Shown here one piece after another: positions 44,883-56,051 of a stretch of 64,000 nt of DNA (position 1 is its first letter; the number at the start of each line of letters is the position of its first letter). The notes beneath the pieces are model-generated. The model was not told the origin of the DNA. It did no database searches and saw nothing but the letters and a program-made list of their open reading frames with translations. This DNA comes from Marinobacter sp. (GTDB taxonomy: Bacteria > Pseudomonadota > Gammaproteobacteria > Pseudomonadales > Oleiphilaceae). The position numbers and the translations under genes were made by a program. The stretch is taken from NCBI GenBank assembly GCA_018402255.1, contig JAGYIS010000008.1:661878-725877 (forward strand). Direction: 5' to 3'.

Positions 44883-47062
44883 GGCAGCGACCGGACCTCT
44901 GCTTTGATGGCAAACTGGGCAGGCATCAGGATAGAGGCCATGCGCTGATCAAGTTCCAAGAGGTCTGCCATGATGTGGCCGCCCTCACGGATCACAAAAT
45001 CCAGTTCTTCGTCGGTATTGTCGAGATCAGCCGCCTGCTCGTCCTGCCATTGCTCCAGAGCCTCAAGATCTTCAAACGGCTCGTCGCCCTTGATCTCTCT
45101 GCGTGCGTTGGCAATGGTCAGCCGTGTCCGTTCAATCTGGTCATGATGGCTTTTGCGTTCATCCATGTTCAGGCTCACGTAGGTCATCTCACGCTGCTTG
45201 GTCAGGAACTCGATCTCCTGCTGCAACAGGCTGAACTCCGGGCTGATGGCAAAGCGGTCATCGTGCCGTTGGCGCAGCTCATCAATGACACCACTGAAGT
45301 CAAAGTAGCGGGTATGGGGTACCGCTTCAATCTGATCCCAGGGCAGGGCGTGGTCAAGTGCGTCTTCGCCTATGCGGGTGGTATCAATACGGGACGGTAT
45401 TTCGATATCGGGAATGACTCCCTTGTGCTGGGTAGAGCCACCAGACACCCGGTAAAACTTGGATTGAGTGATCTTGAGCTGGCCATGATTGAGCGGGCGC
45501 ACCGCTTGAACCGTGCCTTTGCCGAAAGTCTGGGAACCCACCACCAGTCCGCGGCCGTAGTCCTGAATGGCGCCGGCAAAGATTTCAGAGGCAGATGCGC
45601 TCATCCGGTTCACCAGAACCACCAAGGGTCCGTCATACACCACCGATGGGTCCTCATCGTTCAGAATCTGGACGTCGTTATTGGCATTGCGGATCTGCAC
45701 CGTGGGGCCTTTATCAATAAAGAGGCCGACCAGATCGTTGGCTTCGTGCAGGGCGCCACCACCGTTGTTTCGCAGATCCATCACTACGCCGTCTACGCCA
45801 TCTTCTTTCAGCTCGTCAATAAGGCGGCGAACGTCGCGCGTGGTGCTTTTGTAGTTCGGGTCGCCGGCCTGCATCGCCTGAAAATCCGCATAGAAAGTCG
45901 GAATGGTGATGACACCCACTTTGTAGGTTTCGCCGGCCCGGTCCAGCTCGATGACGTCCTTGCTGGCGCTTTGTTCCTCAAGTTTTACCTCATCCCGGTT
46001 GATGGCGATGTCGCGGGTGACGGTTTCATCACTGGCGTTGGCCGGAATCACTTCGAGCGTCACGGTGGAGTTGCGTGGCCCGCGGATAAGGTCAACCACT
46101 TCGTCCAGGCGCCAGCCTATGACATTGACGGGTTTTTCTCCCTGCTGGGCCACAGACACAATGCGGTCTGCCGGCTGCAGTTGGCCCTGCTTGGAGGCGG
46201 GACCACCCGGCACCAGACGCACCACCTTGGTGTACTCGTTGTCTGACTGCAGCACCGCACCGATGCCTTCGAGCGAAAGGCTCATATTGATGTTGAAGTT
46301 CTCGGAGGTGCGCGGTGAGAAATAGGATGTATGCGGATCCCACATGCCGGTGAAAGCATTCATGTAAGCCTGGAAAGCGTCTTCGCTGCGGGCCTGGTAA
46401 GCGCGTTTGAGCTGACCCTCGTAGCGGCGGCGCAAGGTTTCTTCAATGGCGTCATCGTCAGTGCCATTCAGCCGCTGAGACAGAACGGCGTTTTTGATGC
46501 GCTTGATCCAGAGTTCGTCCAGTGCTGCCTGATTGGCTTCCCAGTCTGACTCGGACCGGTCCACGCGTATTTTGTCATCGGAGCTGAAATCCAGTTGATC
46601 CAGCCCGTTATCGATCAGGCCCAGGGCGAACTGAAGGCGTTGAATGGTGCGCTGCTGGACCAGGTTGTAGATATCAAAACCGGGCTGCAGCTGGCCGGTT
46701 TTCAACGCCGAACCCAGGCGTGACTTGACGGTTTTGAGTGCATCAATGTCTTCCTGGGTGAGGTAGACGCGCTGCCCATCCAGATACTTCAGGTAGGCAT
46801 CAAAGACATCGCCGGAGAGTTCGTCACTGATGCCGAGATTACGAAAATGCGTGAACTGGAGCTGGCGGGCAATAAGAATGTTGGCCCGGGCCTGATCAAT
46901 GGTGGGTGCCACAGGCTTGTAGACCGCCGAATCGTCAATCCTGGCCTGTACACCGGTGAGACCAGTCACGAGCAGGGACAACGCCAACACTGTGCCGGCT
47001 CCGAGTTTCCACATGGCTGGGTGTTGGGAACGGCGCTGGATAGAATTTTCCGCAATGGTCAT
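44879..47062 (-). CDS. prc: Carboxy-terminal processing protease Prc/Tsp
   Basis: 727 residues; a periplasmic S41 serine protease that trims proteins and murein hydrolases. A signal peptide ends near residue 40. The PDZ region carries GIGAVLQSDNEYTKVVRLVP and the catalytic region GPLVVLVNRMSASASEIFAG with QTFGKGTVQ (Ser-Lys dyad). The DUF3340-like N-terminal Tsp region is present. The ATG at 47062 was chosen because the hydrophobic export signal follows directly. Confidence 0.94.
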   Translation of the reverse strand: MTIAENSIQRRSQHPAMWKLGAGTVLALSLLVTGLTGVQARIDDSAVYKPVAPTIDQARANILIARQLQFTHFRNLGISDELSGDVFDAYLKYLDGQRVYLTQEDIDALKTVKSRLGSALKTGQLQPGFDIYNLVQQRTIQRLQFALGLIDNGLDQLDFSSDDKIRVDRSESDWEANQAALDELWIKRIKNAVLSQRLNGTDDDAIEETLRRRYEGQLKRAYQARSEDAFQAYMNAFTGMWDPHTSYFSPRTSENFNINMSLSLEGIGAVLQSDNEYTKVVRLVPGGPASKQGQLQPADRIVSVAQQGEKPVNVIGWRLDEVVDLIRGPRNSTVTLEVIPANASDETVTRDIAINRDEVKLEEQSASKDVIELDRAGETYKVGVITIPTFYADFQAMQAGDPNYKSTTRDVRRLIDELKEDGVDGVVMDLRNNGGGALHEANDLVGLFIDKGPTVQIRNANNDVQILNDEDPSVVYDGPLVVLVNRMSASASEIFAGAIQDYGRGLVVGSQTFGKGTVQAVRPLNHGQLKITQSKFYRVSGGSTQHKGVIPDIEIPSRIDTTRIGEDALDHALPWDQIEAVPHTRYFDFSGVIDELRQRHDDRFAISPEFSLLQQEIEFLTKQREMTYVSLNMDERKSHHDQIERTRLTIANARREIKGDEPFEDLEALEQWQDEQAADLDNTDEELDFVIREGGHIMADLLELDQRMASILMPAQFAIKAEVRSLP

Positions 47063-47272
47063 AAAGGCATACCTGACGATACTGGGCGGCTGGAAGTTAT
47101 TTCCCAGCTTAACACGTTCATACGTCCGTCGTTGTGAACGGACCTTTGAACCACTCATGCTTTGATTGTAGGCAAGCGCCACATCTGTTGCCATAGGCGA
47201 GCGGTATCGCTTCGTGACAATACGTCCACATAGGCCAGGGGGGCAGTAACCGAAGGTAACGAGCTGGAATGG

Positions 47273-47302
47273 AGAAAAAGCCGGAGGGGTTGCCCCTCCG
47301 GC
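47273..47302 (-). terminator. Terminator of the fadAB operon
   Basis: GCCGGAGGGG and CCCCTCCGGC (47280-47289, 47293-47302) form a perfect 10-bp stem with a 3-nt loop. On the minus strand it is followed by TTTTTC, a standard rho-independent terminator just after the fadB stop. Confidence 0.88.
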
Positions 47303-47310
47303 CCGTCGTA

Positions 47311-49462
47311 TCAGACGAAGCTTTCGTTGTTTTCTGCCTTTTTCAACAGCAGTGCTGGCGGAGTAAAGCGCTCACCGTACTGGTCGGCCAACTGTTGTGC
47401 CCGTTCGGCAAAGGCCCGAACGCCATACTGGTTTACAAATTGAATGGCACCGCCGGTCCAGGGCGCGTAACCGATCCCGAAGATGCTGCCAATGTTTGCA
47501 TCTTCCACGGTGCGCAGCACGCCTTCCTCCAGGCAGCGGATGGTCTCGATGGCCTGCATGAACAGTATTCGGTCTTTCAGATCCTGCAACTGGACACTGC
47601 GAGCTTTGTCCTGATTCACGAACAGGCTCTCAAGCTCCGGCCACAGGTACTTTTTGCCTTTGTCCGGATACTCATAGAAACCCGCGCCTGCGGCTTTACC
47701 TTTACGGTTATGGGTGTCCACCATGGCATCAATGATGGCTTCGGCCGGGTGCGGTTGCCAGGTGCCGCCGGCGGCCTCGGTATCCTTTTTACTTTGGGCA
47801 CGGATGTGCTGCATCAATGTCATGCTGACTTCGTCGGAGATGGCCAGCGGCCCCACGGGCATGCCGGCAAGGAGCCCGGCATTCTCGATGCTGGAAGGGT
47901 GAATGCCTTCGGCCAGCATGCTGATGCCTTCGTTGACGAAGGTGCCGAACACCCGGGAGGTGAAGAAACCCCGGCTGTCGTTCACCACGATCGGAATCTT
48001 GCCGATTTGCTGCACGTAATCGAACGCCCGGGCCAGGGTGTCGTCGGAGGTTTTCTCGCCCACGATGATTTCCACCAGCTGCATTTTGTCTACCGGAGAG
48101 AAGAAATGCAGCCCGATGAAGTTATCGGGTTTGGCGGAGGCCTCGGCCAACTGGGTAATGGGAATGGTGGAGGTGTTAGAGGCAAAGATGCCGCCGGCAG
48201 CCATTTTTGGCTCAGATTCCTGAGTCACCCTTGCCTTCAGGTCGCTGTCCTCGAACACGGCTTCGATGATCAGGTCGCAGCCGTCCAGGTCGTCGGCGGA
48301 GGCTGTGGCTTTGATGCGGCCCAGAACCTCAGCCTTTTGAGCTTCGGTCATGCGGCCTCGGCTTACCTTTTTGGCCAGAAGGTTCTCGGAGTAACTCTTG
48401 CCTTTTTCAGCATTTTCCGCAGATACATCCTTCAGTACGACGTCGATACCGCGCGTGGCGGTAGAGTAGGCGATCCCTGCACCCATCATGCCTGCACCCA
48501 GTACACCGACTTTTTTGAAGGTGGCCTTGTCAACGCCGTCCGGGCGGCTGCCTCCGGCTTTGATGGCGTTGAGCTGAAACCAGAACGTGCCAGTCATGTT
48601 CTTGGCCACCTGACCGGTTACCAGTTCGGCGAAGTAACGGGTTTCAATCAGGCTGCCGTTGTCGAAGTCCACCTGGGCACCTTCCACGGCGGCGGCCAGG
48701 ATTCGCTCGGGCGCCGGGTAACAGCCCTTGGTTTTCTGCTTGAGCATGGCGGGCGCGATGGCGAGCTTCTGGGCCATGGCCGGGTGATGCGGGGCGCCGC
48801 CAGGCAATTTGAATCCTTTTTGATCCCACGGTTGCTGGCACTTGGGATTGGCGTCGATAAAGGCTCTGGCCTTAGTCATCATGTCGTCTACTGAGCTGGC
48901 CAGTTCGTCAATGATGCCAGCTTTCAAAGCCGCCTTCGGGTTAACCTTCTTGCCCTCCATCAAGAATGGAAAGGCCGCCTCCAGGCCAATCATTCTGGGC
49001 AGTCGTTGGGTGCCGCCTCCGCCGGGCAGCAGACCAAGAGTCACTTCTGGCAGTCCCAACTGGGTGCTGTCGTCGTCCAGTGCAATTCGGTGATGGCAGG
49101 CCAGGGCGATTTCCAGACCGCCGCCAAGGGCAGTGCCGTTAATGGCCGCAACTACAGGCTTGCCACTGGTTTCCAGCAGGCGCATATCGGCTTTTAGTCC
49201 ATTCACCATGGCTTCGAAGTCTTTGGCCTGCTCACGGGTGACTTTGTGCAGTTCGTTCAGGTCGCCGCCGGCGAAAAAGGTTTTCTTGGCGGAGGCGATG
49301 ATGATTCCCTTTATCTCTGTCCAGGTCGCCTTTGACTTTGTTGGCAGTCTCGGTCAGGGCGGCGCGGAATTCGCCGTTCATGGTGTTGGCGGATTGGCCC
49401 GGCATGTCGATGGTGAGGGTGAGAATCTGGTCTGAACCCAGGTCGTATTTGATGGCACTCAT
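47311..49462 (-). pseudogene. fadB: Multifunctional fatty acid oxidation protein (FadB/FadJ type), frameshifted
   Basis: The start is the ATG at 49462 (GGAACCG upstream) and the first frame reads SAIKYDLGSDQILTLTID to the break. The long frame resumes as IIIASAKKTFFAGGDLNE. One extra G in the GGG at 49307-49309 (minus strand) accounts for it. The N-terminal crotonase half (GTALGGGLEIALACHHR) is followed by the NAD-binding hydroxyacyl-CoA dehydrogenase part (VGVLGAGMMGAGIAY). Repaired length is about 716 residues. It follows the thiolase gene by 29 bp. Sequencing error is the simplest cause. Confidence 0.92.
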
Positions 49463-49491
49463 GGTCGGTTCCTTATGCTTGAAAGTGGAGT

Positions 49492-50700
<1,209 letters not shown>

Positions 50701-50890
50701 GGTTGTTCCTCTGGTAATTGTTTTCCGGGCACGATAGTACAGAGCGGTAACCATAGCGGTTACTGCCCGCAGGGTGTAATGACAGGTGCTGCCAATCCCA
50801 TTGGCAAAATTGCTCAGCCACAATGACAGCCTGTTGTTCGCCTTCTATGTTGAATAGTAGATGAACAGTAACCAAGGCATAGGTGTCGTC

Positions 50891-51154
50891 ATGTCATTGA
50901 GAGATGCAATTGATAATTTTTACGAGCGGTTGGTGGTAGATGCCATTGAGGCGACGCGCCAGGATGCGGATACGGCAGACTATCTGACTGACGTTATGTG
51001 CGTGGCCCTGAATCGACTGCCGGCGAGATACTACCGGCATACCATCGATATGATGTTTTATCTGGCCGATGAGGAACTGAAAGATATGAAAGAAAAATCC
51101 CTGGCTGCGGTCAGGCAAGCCAGGGATTTTGTGCATGAACACCATCGAGACTGA
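50891..51154 (+). CDS. ComFB domain protein
   Basis: 87 residues. SLRDAIDNFYERLVVDAIEA and LTDVMCVALNRLPARYYRH match the late-competence ComFB family, and recent work links some ComFB proteins to cyclic-di-GMP binding. The start is the ATG at 50891, the usual family N-terminus; another ATG at 50861 would add ten residues. It is divergent from fadA and ends 2 bp from the DUF349 gene. Confidence 0.8.
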   Translation: MSLRDAIDNFYERLVVDAIEATRQDADTADYLTDVMCVALNRLPARYYRHTIDMMFYLADEELKDMKEKSLAAVRQARDFVHEHHRD

Positions 51155-51156
51155 AA

Positions 51157-53622
51157 TCAGGCGGGCTGAAACAGTGCGTCCAGTGCTCTGCTCAGGCGCT
51201 CGGCGTTTTCCGGTGTCAGGCCGTCATTGTCGGACTGAAGGCACCAGAGTGCGACCAGTTTTTCCAATTCTTTAACCGGTGACTCCGTTGCGCCATTGCC
51301 CATGCCATCCGTCAGGCGCTGGACCTGAATTTCCATTCTCCTGCTCTGATCCTGTTCTGGCGATGCCGTGCCGGCAAGAATCTCGGCCCGTATGGCCAGA
51401 TCGCGACCGTTTTGGCTTTCCAGGTCGCCAAACTGACTGATCCATGGCGCTGGCAGTTCAGACTGGGGCATCGGTGCCTGAACCCTGTTGTGGATCAGGG
51501 ATTGCCAGTGGGTGATTCGTGCGCGCGCCGCTTTCGCCTGCGCGATGTCGTTCAGGCGCTGCCGAAGTTGCTGTAACTGATCCCGAAGGCGTGGCGAGAG
51601 CGTTTCACCTGCGAGCTGACCAAGGGCTTCCCGGGCTTCTTCTAGCAGGGTTTGGTCTGAGTCGACGGTTACGTCCAGGTACTTAGCCAATACATCCTGC
51701 GCAGATTGATCGGCCAGCTGCGTTGCCTCTTGCTGAGCTGAGCGCTCTGCGTCGCGGCGGGCGAAGATCTGATCGCAGGCCTTGCGAAAGGCTTGCCACA
51801 GCTTGCGGTCTTCCCGGTGCCGGGTAATGCCGATGGCTTTCCACTCATTCTGAAGGGCCTTGGCTTGATCCATAGCCTCTTGTAGGGGCTCATGAGTGAT
51901 CAATGCCTGGGCTTTTTCAACCACAGCTTGCTTCAGCGCTTCGTTCTTCTGACGTTCTTCGTCGAGTGGGCGCTCCAGTTGCTTGAGCAGTTCGTCAAAA
52001 CGCTTTTGTACCTGTCGGTTGTCTTTGAAATCCACGGGCCAGGCAGCTTTCCACTCTTCGCGGGCGGTCTGGTGAATGCGCTCAGCGGCTTTCCAGTCAA
52101 TAACGGACCAGTCGGCGTGTGTCAGAAATCCATCAAGCTGATCACAAATCGCCCGTCGCTTCTCCAGGTTGGCCTGTTTGAGTCCGGATTTCGCCTCAAA
52201 GTAGGCTTTGCAGGGCTCATAAGCCGCGTCTGACGCGGTCTTGAAGCGACTCCACAAGACCCGGTCGGAAGAACCACCCAGGCCGCGCCAGTCGTTTTGC
52301 AGTTCCTTTATCCGTTCGGCCTTGGCTTCTGGCTCCATGGGCTGTTCTGCCAGGTACTCCATCTGCTCGCACAGGGCGATTTGCTTGGGCTCGGTGGCAA
52401 AGCCCTGCCAGTCGCTCAGGTCCCGGAACTGTCCAGCCAGTAGTTGCATCCGGGCCTGTAGAGGTTTGCGGTGGCGCTGGTCAAGCTGTTGAAACTGGTT
52501 TTGTGCCTGCTTGAGTAGCTGTTTGGATTCTTTGAATAATTTGGCTTCTAGAGCGGCTTCCAGCTCAGGAAGCGAGGCTTGCAGAGCGTCAACCAGCGCT
52601 TCTTGCTGTTCGCGGTTGGCGTCAGCCGGTTTGGGCTCTCTGGGCTTGCCAGACAGTTTTCGAACCGGAGCCAGGATGACAGGTTGGGGGAAGTCAGCCG
52701 GCCAGTCGATCTGCTTTACCAGAACTGAGGCCGTCTCCCGGTGATCGTCGCTAGCCTGCCCGCTATCGGCAATCCGGGATAGCTCGGCGAGGGCCTCTTT
52801 GTTCTGGCCGAGCCGGCTTACGGCGTTCAGATAGTTGCGGAACGACAACATGTGCTGTTCGTAGTCTTTCTGCTCCTGCTTGCCGACCGGAGTCTCCCGG
52901 GTGGCTTCGAGCCAGCGGTTTTCCTGTGTTTTCTGAAGTGCATCCAGCGCTGACAATGATGGTAGCTCAGCAGACTCTTCGGATTTCAGCTCCGCCAGGG
53001 TATCGCGTAGAAGGGTGAGGGTCTCCTGGCGCTGGCGCGCCTGCTCCTCATGGCGTGCTTGTTCGTCGCGCGCTTGCGCCATTTGCTGCAGGCGCTCCCG
53101 GCACTGATGCTCCGCTTCCAGAAACTGCTGTGCCTGTTCCGGAGTGGCCTGTTTTTCAACCGATAGCCAGTTTTCACGAAGTGCGTCCAGTCTGGCTTGA
53201 TACAGTTTGGTGTCTTCGCTGGTGGCTTGATCTTGTACCTGGCGGATCAGTCCTTTTACTTTCTCGCGGGTGGCTGCCTCGGCGGCCTGCTGTTCTTTAA
53301 GGCTTTGCAAAGCTTGTTTGACGGTTTGGTAGACGTTCTTGTCACGGCCTTTCGCGCTTTTCTGCACCTGTTGAAGCCGGGCTTCGTCTTGAATGCCGCT
53401 GGCGGCTTCCAGTCGAATGGCGGCGGTTGCGCCCTCAATGGCGAGCGTTGCCAATTGCGACTGGTCCGGGGTGTTCTTGAGCTGCTGCTCTTGCTGTTCT
53501 CTCAGCAACTGTTTGGTGTCTGGTTCCTTTGGCAGCGCGGGTTCAGAGTTGGCCGGGGCCCTGGGGCTGGAGGTTGGTGTAGCCTTGCGGGATCTGAACA
53601 GTTTCTGAATAAATGCGGCCAT
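51157..53622 (-). CDS. DUF349 domain protein
   Basis: 821 residues, very rich in E, Q, K, A and predicted to be nearly all helical coiled coil. Repeats of the DUF349 type are visible several times (LQNDWRGLGGSSDRVLWSRF, then AREEWKAAWPVDFKDNRQVQ and ALQNEWKAIGITRHREDRKL). No export signal. The ATG at 53622 has GAAGGAT upstream and begins MAAFIQKLFRSRK. The function of the family is unknown. Confidence 0.85.
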   Translation of the reverse strand: MAAFIQKLFRSRKATPTSSPRAPANSEPALPKEPDTKQLLREQQEQQLKNTPDQSQLATLAIEGATAAIRLEAASGIQDEARLQQVQKSAKGRDKNVYQTVKQALQSLKEQQAAEAATREKVKGLIRQVQDQATSEDTKLYQARLDALRENWLSVEKQATPEQAQQFLEAEHQCRERLQQMAQARDEQARHEEQARQRQETLTLLRDTLAELKSEESAELPSLSALDALQKTQENRWLEATRETPVGKQEQKDYEQHMLSFRNYLNAVSRLGQNKEALAELSRIADSGQASDDHRETASVLVKQIDWPADFPQPVILAPVRKLSGKPREPKPADANREQQEALVDALQASLPELEAALEAKLFKESKQLLKQAQNQFQQLDQRHRKPLQARMQLLAGQFRDLSDWQGFATEPKQIALCEQMEYLAEQPMEPEAKAERIKELQNDWRGLGGSSDRVLWSRFKTASDAAYEPCKAYFEAKSGLKQANLEKRRAICDQLDGFLTHADWSVIDWKAAERIHQTAREEWKAAWPVDFKDNRQVQKRFDELLKQLERPLDEERQKNEALKQAVVEKAQALITHEPLQEAMDQAKALQNEWKAIGITRHREDRKLWQAFRKACDQIFARRDAERSAQQEATQLADQSAQDVLAKYLDVTVDSDQTLLEEAREALGQLAGETLSPRLRDQLQQLRQRLNDIAQAKAARARITHWQSLIHNRVQAPMPQSELPAPWISQFGDLESQNGRDLAIRAEILAGTASPEQDQSRRMEIQVQRLTDGMGNGATESPVKELEKLVALWCLQSDNDGLTPENAERLSRALDALFQPA

Positions 53623-53768
53623 GTAAAGGTATCCTTCGGGATTGAAACCAGTCTGCGGTAGCGGCAAAGTGAGCCACCACCGTTCATCGGCGCACGGGTG
53701 TGTGCCGGGCAGTTGAATTGATCAGCCGCTAGTCTAGCGTTTTGGGTGCATTTTCGGGAAGGGGCTTT

Positions 53769-54254
53769 ATGGCAAAAGATGAAAAAGAACAGGACCAGGA
53801 ATACAAGGCCCGATCAGTTGCATTACGGCTATTGGCAAGGCGTGAGCACAGCCGCTACGAGCTGTCTCTGAAGCTGAGGCAGCGCCAGATTGATGGCGAG
53901 ATTATTGACGCCGTGCTGGACGACTATGAGAACGAAGGCTGGCTGGATGACAACCGTTTTGCTGACATCTACGCACGACAGCGCATGGAGTCCGGGTACG
54001 GACCGCTGAAGATTATGGCCGAACTTCAGCAACGAGGTGTGAAAGACAGTCCCGCCTGTATGACGGAAACTTCAGACGAAGACTGGTGTCGGTATGCGAT
54101 CCGCATACGTGAGAAGCGGTTCGGCTTGATGCGCCTGAACGACGATTTGCCAGAGAAGCTCCGGCAGGCGAGGTTTCTCAATCGCCGGGGCTATTCTGGC
54201 ATGCAGGTGGAGCGGGCATTAGAGGCGCAGGAGCCGGACGACTCAGTGACTTGA
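53769..54254 (+). CDS. recX: RecX-like regulatory protein
   Basis: 161 residues. ALRLLARREHSRYELSLKL and LDDYENEGWLDDNRFADIYA match the RecX three-helix repeats, then YGPLKIMAELQQRGV. RecX inhibits RecA filaments. It is not beside recA here, which is unusual for many gammaproteobacteria, so it may be a second or a relocated copy. The ATG at 53769 follows GGGGCTTT. Confidence 0.82.
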   Translation: MAKDEKEQDQEYKARSVALRLLARREHSRYELSLKLRQRQIDGEIIDAVLDDYENEGWLDDNRFADIYARQRMESGYGPLKIMAELQQRGVKDSPACMTETSDEDWCRYAIRIREKRFGLMRLNDDLPEKLRQARFLNRRGYSGMQVERALEAQEPDDSVT

Positions 54255-54267
54255 CCAAACCGTGGCC

Positions 54268-55797
54268 TCAGAGTGTCGGCGGTATCAGGCTCAGCTCGGG
54301 GGGCAGGGCGGCCCGAAGATCGGGTGCTGAGTCGTTCACTGGTGCTTTGTCACTGGCCGGTTTGGCGTCTTGTTCCAGCCATGCGAGCTCCCGGGTTGGT
54401 GTGCTTTCCGGCTGGTCTGGCTCGGTTATGCGGGTGAGCACATCGTAGTAACGCCGAATATTCTGAACATAAACAACTGGCTCATGACCTCTGGCATAGC
54501 CAAAGCGAGTTTGGGTATACCATTCCTTTTGCGCCAGTAAAGGCAAAAACTCTTTGACGTCCATCCATCGGTCCGGGTTTTTGCCGCCGGACTGGGTCAA
54601 CCTGCGTGCATCCTCCAGGTGGCCATAGCCGACGTTATAAGACGCGAGGGCAAACCAGGTGCGGTCCGGTTCCGGAATACGATCAGGAATTTTTGCATGC
54701 ACCATGCGGAAGTAGCGTGCGCCGCCTTCAATACTCTCTTCCGGATCCAGCCGGTTGTTGATGCCTATATAACTGGCGGTGGTGCGGGTTAGCATCATCA
54801 AGCCCCGAACTCCCGTGGGAGAGACCGCATTGGGGCGCCAGTGAGACTCCTGATAACCTATTGCTGCCAGCAGGCGCCAATCCAGGCCAGCTTCGTCTGC
54901 ATACCCCTGAAACAGGCTCTGATATTTCGGCAGGCGATTCTCTACATGATGCATGAAGGTGCGGGCGCCAACATAGTTGAGGCGGTCCAGGTGCCCGTAA
55001 AATCGTTCTGCGAGCTGTGCCATGGAGCCGTTGTCGCGGGCCTGGGCCAGGAACTCTGTGGCAGCGTTAGCCAGGGTGCGGTCTTGATCAGCGGGAAACA
55101 GCCAGACCAATTCCCTGGGCTCATCCAGCGCAAAGCCGTCTTTCACCATGGGGAAATATACATGGTTGAGATCCAGTTCATTCGATGAGACCGCGGCATA
55201 CGCAATTTCGCCGGATTCTACCCGCGCCAGAAGCCCTGGGGCATCCAGTCCAGGGTGTACTTGCCGATTGATCGCGGCGCCGTCGGGATGATCAGCGATG
55301 ATGTGCTCATGATTGCTGTCTGCAAGCAGGTGCAAGGTTTGTCCGGCGAGATCTGACAGTGACGAGGGGCGCGGATAATCCCGGTGATAGACCACCACTG
55401 ACTGGGCCTGAACACCGATTGGCACCGTCCGGAACTTGTCTTCAAATTCCGGGCGCCGGGTCAGTCCCGCCAAACCGATGTGGGCATAATCCCTGGTCAG
55501 GACGGAAAGGATCTCGGAGTTGTCCTCGGCCACACGCACTCGCAGCTCGACGCCCAACTCATCAGCAAAACGCCGCGCCAGTTCGTAGTCGTATCCGGTC
55601 GCGGCTTCGCGACCTTCGTAATAGATAGACGGCGCCACACGAGTTATCACGTGCAACACGCCTTCCTCTTTGACTTCCTGAAGCGTTGTAGGTCTCGAAC
55701 AGCCGGTGGCCGCAAGTGCTGCTGTCAGCACGAGAGCTAATGGCAGAAAGGTACTGCTAGCGGTACTGAAAAATCGCGCCAAATCCCTGATCTCCAT
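54268..55797 (-). CDS. mltF: Membrane-bound lytic murein transglycosylase F
   Basis: 509 residues. A lipoprotein-like signal (LTAALAATGCSRP, C at 33) is followed by an extracytoplasmic solute-binding-like domain (about 40-275) and an SLT domain (about 290-460). The catalytic Glu lies in AIGYQESHWRPNAVSPTGVR, with GLMMLT and SYNVGYGHLEDAR. It trims peptidoglycan at the outer membrane. It is divergent from purL, as in Pseudomonas. Confidence 0.93.
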   Translation of the reverse strand: MEIRDLARFFSTASSTFLPLALVLTAALAATGCSRPTTLQEVKEEGVLHVITRVAPSIYYEGREAATGYDYELARRFADELGVELRVRVAEDNSEILSVLTRDYAHIGLAGLTRRPEFEDKFRTVPIGVQAQSVVVYHRDYPRPSSLSDLAGQTLHLLADSNHEHIIADHPDGAAINRQVHPGLDAPGLLARVESGEIAYAAVSSNELDLNHVYFPMVKDGFALDEPRELVWLFPADQDRTLANAATEFLAQARDNGSMAQLAERFYGHLDRLNYVGARTFMHHVENRLPKYQSLFQGYADEAGLDWRLLAAIGYQESHWRPNAVSPTGVRGLMMLTRTTASYIGINNRLDPEESIEGGARYFRMVHAKIPDRIPEPDRTWFALASYNVGYGHLEDARRLTQSGGKNPDRWMDVKEFLPLLAQKEWYTQTRFGYARGHEPVVYVQNIRRYYDVLTRITEPDQPESTPTRELAWLEQDAKPASDKAPVNDSAPDLRAALPPELSLIPPTL

Positions 55798-56051
55798 ATA
55801 AAGCTCAATGTTCAGGATGCGGTGACTGGGTCACTGAGTGTCCTGCGTTATGATGCTCGAAGCTGTCCTTGCTCGAATCTAATGATCCCCTTTGCGCGGG
55901 TCCGGGTCAATTAGACTGATTAATTACTGTGCAAAACAATGTCAATTGTACAACAGGTAAAGAGCGTTTCTTACGCTGTATCCTGAGATCGGTTTCAAGT
56001 ATCATGCCGGCTTTCAGACGTCCCCCGATTCGCGCGATACAGGTTGATATC

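Noticed and set aside
47269..48894. A 541-codon open frame opposite fadB
   Set aside because: It mirrors the fadB coding frame. The minus-strand reading has all enzyme landmarks; the plus-strand one has none.
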